A stretch of 64,000 nucleotides of DNA from Lichenostomus cassidix (Eukaryota > Chordata > Aves > Passeriformes > Meliphagidae), in the NCBI GenBank assembly GCA_008360975.2, contig CM039183.1, positions 48,886,850 to 48,950,849 of the forward strand, in the 5' to 3' direction. Position numbers and translations under genes: made by a program. Each line of letters opens with the position of its first letter. Positions within the stretch are counted from its first letter, which is position 1. A model generated the notes under the pieces. That model was not told the DNA's origin. It ran no database searches and saw nothing but the letters and a program-made list of their open reading frames with translations. Positions 60,850-64,000 of the stretch are shown here, piece after piece.

Positions 60850-63795
60850 ATTCTGGGATATTTTTGCATGATTTGAAATGTGGAAAGTTAAAAATGAATC
60901 TTTATTGCTCTCCTTCAGAAGTTTGGAACTGAAGGCACTCAGAAACAGTCCTGCAGAGGTGAAGCTCGTTTACTTCCATTGAGATCAAGCACAGAAGTCT
61001 GCAAGCCTGCCCTGACAAGAGACAGTCTCCAGTAGGTAAACAAACTTCATTAAAGGTACTGAGTTTTGCTTTGCTCTGTTTGGGGATTTTAGGCTCATCA
61101 GTCCCAGCCTCCAAAGTGATTTGGGAGTTCAGGCAGTAAAGACAATTCTATCAATGCCTGCTGTGGAAATCCAGGTGCAAGAACTCAACATACTGCTAGA
61201 TCTACACTGTGTGATGAGATACTTCATGGAGATCTAGCTTGGATTCTGAAAGTAGGAGAGACATACTTAATTTAATCCAAATTGCCCTGTGTTCAGGAAA
61301 AGTTCAGCTACAGTTGGGAAAAATGCTGCAGGGATTCGATCAGGCAACACTGTAATTGCAACACAGACTTAAACTTACAACTCTAATAATTGACTTTACC
61401 TTTCTAATTGCTCTGATCTGATCAGATTACTGGACTTGGCCAGAAGTCCTGTTTTCCACAATACTACCAAAAATTTAATGGCTATTTTGCAGATTTTCAG
61501 CCACATTTCTTATTTAGAAAAATGTCTTTCATTTTTCAATGAGAACTGAAAACACAGCAACAAATACAACATGATGGGGTTTGAAACATTTTAAAATTAA
61601 GTAAAAATTACCTTTTAAAACAACTATATTTTATTTAAACATTGTTCATGTTTTCATTTCACTTTTCATGACAATTACTTTCCAACAACAAGAATTAAGT
61701 TCAATTCTCTACTGTTTTTAAATAACAGAGATGCTTCCGTTTTCTCAGTTGCCTGTTTCCCTCTTACTGCATTTCCTTAATGCAGTGTTTTATAAGAGGA
61801 TAACAAACTCATACAGCCTGAGAGGGCTACTATAAATGCCTTGACTAATTTCAGGTTCTTCGGTGAATTCAGGCTTTATGCATTGACTTTGAGAAGTAAT
61901 GAACTTTTCACCAAAGTTGTCTTTTTCCAAGGCTTTTCCTCTTCCCTGAACAGATCTGTTTCTGAGGTGCTAAAATGAGAACTTCAGGCTATGGTACTTT
62001 GAAAATCTCTGTAACTTCACCCTAAGATGCTATTTAAAGCTTCTGACCTTCTATATGCTAAACCTTCCACAGTTTACAGCCAACAGCAATACAGATTGTT
62101 TTATCCTTCCCTCAATATTTCTCTCTTCTAAAAGTAGTGAAGATGATATCACTTCCAAGCTCCCAAGGCCCAAAAGTCCCTACATTATTGCTTCAGCTTC
62201 AATGCATCCGTTTGCTTTACCTCTGCAAGTTTGCCTCATCATTGTGACTACAGATACAATCTGTACCTTTCATACTGCTGGCAAACAAATAGTTTCAGAA
62301 AACTTCCATCCCTTACCTCTAGCAACCCCAAGCACCCTCACCTACTGCAGCAATTCACAGAAGTGTCTCAAATAATTTGATCTGCCTTTCAAACAGTGGT
62401 CTCCTGTGAGCTTAAATAGCTCTATACTTGTTTCAAAAAGCATTTTGCCTTCTTTCCTGTCTACTATAGAAATTACCCATCTTTCTCTTTCATTGCCAAA
62501 CCATGGGCCTTCTTCTTTAACCATTACTCTCAGAAGCACACTCAAGGAACCAGGGGTCAGTTCCCATTTTAGGTTTTATTGACATTGCCATGTATTTCTG
62601 GATTGAGAATAGTCCTAAAATACATGGACCCAAACTTTTCAAGTTAAATACTGCTGTGATTTTTCTGTGGCCACACACAGTGCAGGTACATCTCTTCTTG
62701 CCAGTCAAAGCCTGTGTTAGTATTTTCGAGGATGTTTTATCTATCTCTGTACACAGAGAGGAATCTCAGAGTTAATGACAGGCACAACCTGCAGCAAGGG
62801 CACTTAACTGCAACAGGGTCAGGGTTTTACCCAAGACCAATTCTGCTATTGCCTGTATTACTACAGTATTAAAAAGGCACTGGTATTGCACAGGGTTACA
62901 TTGTTCATGGACTCTGGACACAGAAAAAGATGTTTCTCTCTCAGCAGAGGAAGGAAATTACTGATTAAAAGTTTTGTTCGCTTCTCACATATTCAATGGT
63001 ACAGAAAGCCTCAGGGCTTTTCTTAAAATGCAAATTTTAATAACTACAAGCCAGATTTAAAAGAAGCAGAGTAGCCTGGTGAATGAGCCCTGTTGTACAG
63101 TTAAGAGACCAAAAAGCAAGGGCTGCTTGTTTTATACAAGTACTACTTAACAAAGAATCAAAATTACTCAGCTAGAGTACTGCAGAAAACACAAAGGGAG
63201 GCATCTGGGGGCTTCCCTGTCTGATCTTATCCAAACCCTTCTTTTAACCTTTAATCTCTGATGGATCCATGAAGAAGCACTTAGGTGAGACAGTAACGAC
63301 TGAAATTTGCTGTAGTTCTTGATAAAATGAATCAAAGGCTAAAAACTAAACAAGCAGTGGATAAAATCACTTGCCTGGTGTGTAATTTTTACCCGGGTTG
63401 GAAGTGCATGAAATCTCCTTAATTACACTGCTTATCTTGAACTTATGGGAGAGCTCTGTGTATACTGTGCCCCCTTTTCATCTCACCCTCCAGAGCCTGT
63501 TGCAAGTCTGGTACCTAATTATTTTCATATATAAAGAAGAGGAATCTGCAAGTGCATTGGTAATACTGCTTCTGCTAACTCCTAATGCAGGGAGACATGA
63601 GCAGCAAAAGAAACCACAAGCCAAAGAGAAGAGCTCATTTGGCTTAACACTGGCACTGAGGATGAGCTCTGCATCAACAGGTGCAGTCCTACAGCCCTCC
63701 CTGTCTCCTACAGCAAATGAGAGAACTGATAGCCATTTAATGAACATCATTCTAACCTGTGTGGAATAATCTTTCCGTTAATCTTCTAACTGGTT
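60850..63795. other. Intergenic DNA
   Basis: No gene, RNA gene or dispersed repeat recognised. Short frames are chance. Confidence 0.5.
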
Positions 63796-63799
63796 TCCA

Positions 63800-64000
63800 T
63801 CCATCTAGCAACAGCGGTGCTTAAATCTCTTGTTTGCACTTTACTAGCTGCAGATTGTAAATGTTTCATGAGCCGCTGAGCTTGCAGCATTACTATTTTA
63901 TTAGAATGTTGAATATCTCGTGTTCATTGCTGTCTTACCAGCAAATTTTATCTAAACAAAAATTGCCTCCATACTTCTTGTGAATGACAATTTGGTGGTG
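63800..64000. promoter_or_regulatory. Possible conserved block at the window edge
   Basis: TTTACTAGCTGCAGATTG, GAGCCGCTGAGCTTGC, TTTTATTAGAATG and ATATCTCGTGTTC keep CpGs in AT-rich unique DNA. It is cut by the window end, so its extent is unknown. Confidence 0.3.

Overview
The window looks like vertebrate nuclear DNA, most likely from a bird. It has one recognisable intron-less developmental gene in a CpG-rich domain, long AT-rich non-coding flanks, and very few interspersed repeats. The few dispersed repeats I recognise are all 3' fragments of CR1-type LINEs, including the TTCTATGATT-type tail typical of birds and other reptiles. There is no bacterial-style gene packing, operon, phage, IS element or CRISPR array.

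Layout. Positions 1-4400 are non-coding flank with one plus-strand CR1 fragment (about 2.1 kb), a possible conserved block (about 2.8 kb) and simple repeats. Positions 4400-11900 are a GC/CpG-rich domain interrupted by AT-rich and polypurine stretches. Inside it, on the minus strand at 7551-8372, lies the single-exon gene for the bHLH factor OLIG3. It has a TATA box near 8666, a 5' leader without upstream ATGs and a candidate poly(A) signal at 6259-6264. Five long purine tracts surround the gene, all with purines on the plus strand. Positions 11900-64000 are about 52 kb of desert upstream of OLIG3 with no convincing coding gene. It holds three good and one doubtful minus-strand CR1 fragments, two small isolated CpG-rich patches (37.9-38.3 kb and 47.9-48.75 kb), a perfect 20-bp-arm hairpin (14900-14946), and about a dozen AT-rich blocks dense in ATTA, octamer and palindromic POU/homeodomain-like sites. 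These blocks have the texture of deeply conserved developmental enhancers.

How it fits together. OLIG3 specifies dorsal hindbrain and spinal-cord progenitors. In mammals it lies between IFNGR1 and TNFAIP3 in a long intergenic region. If that order holds here, the left edge faces IFNGR1 and the right-hand desert faces TNFAIP3. The putative enhancer blocks would then be OLIG3 regulatory DNA. This is inference: no cross-species alignment or expression data were available. I found no exotic new system. The items most worth a second look are the isolated 47.9-kb CpG island, the enhancer-like cluster at 57.9-60.3 kb, the perfect hairpin and the one-sided polypurine tracts around OLIG3.
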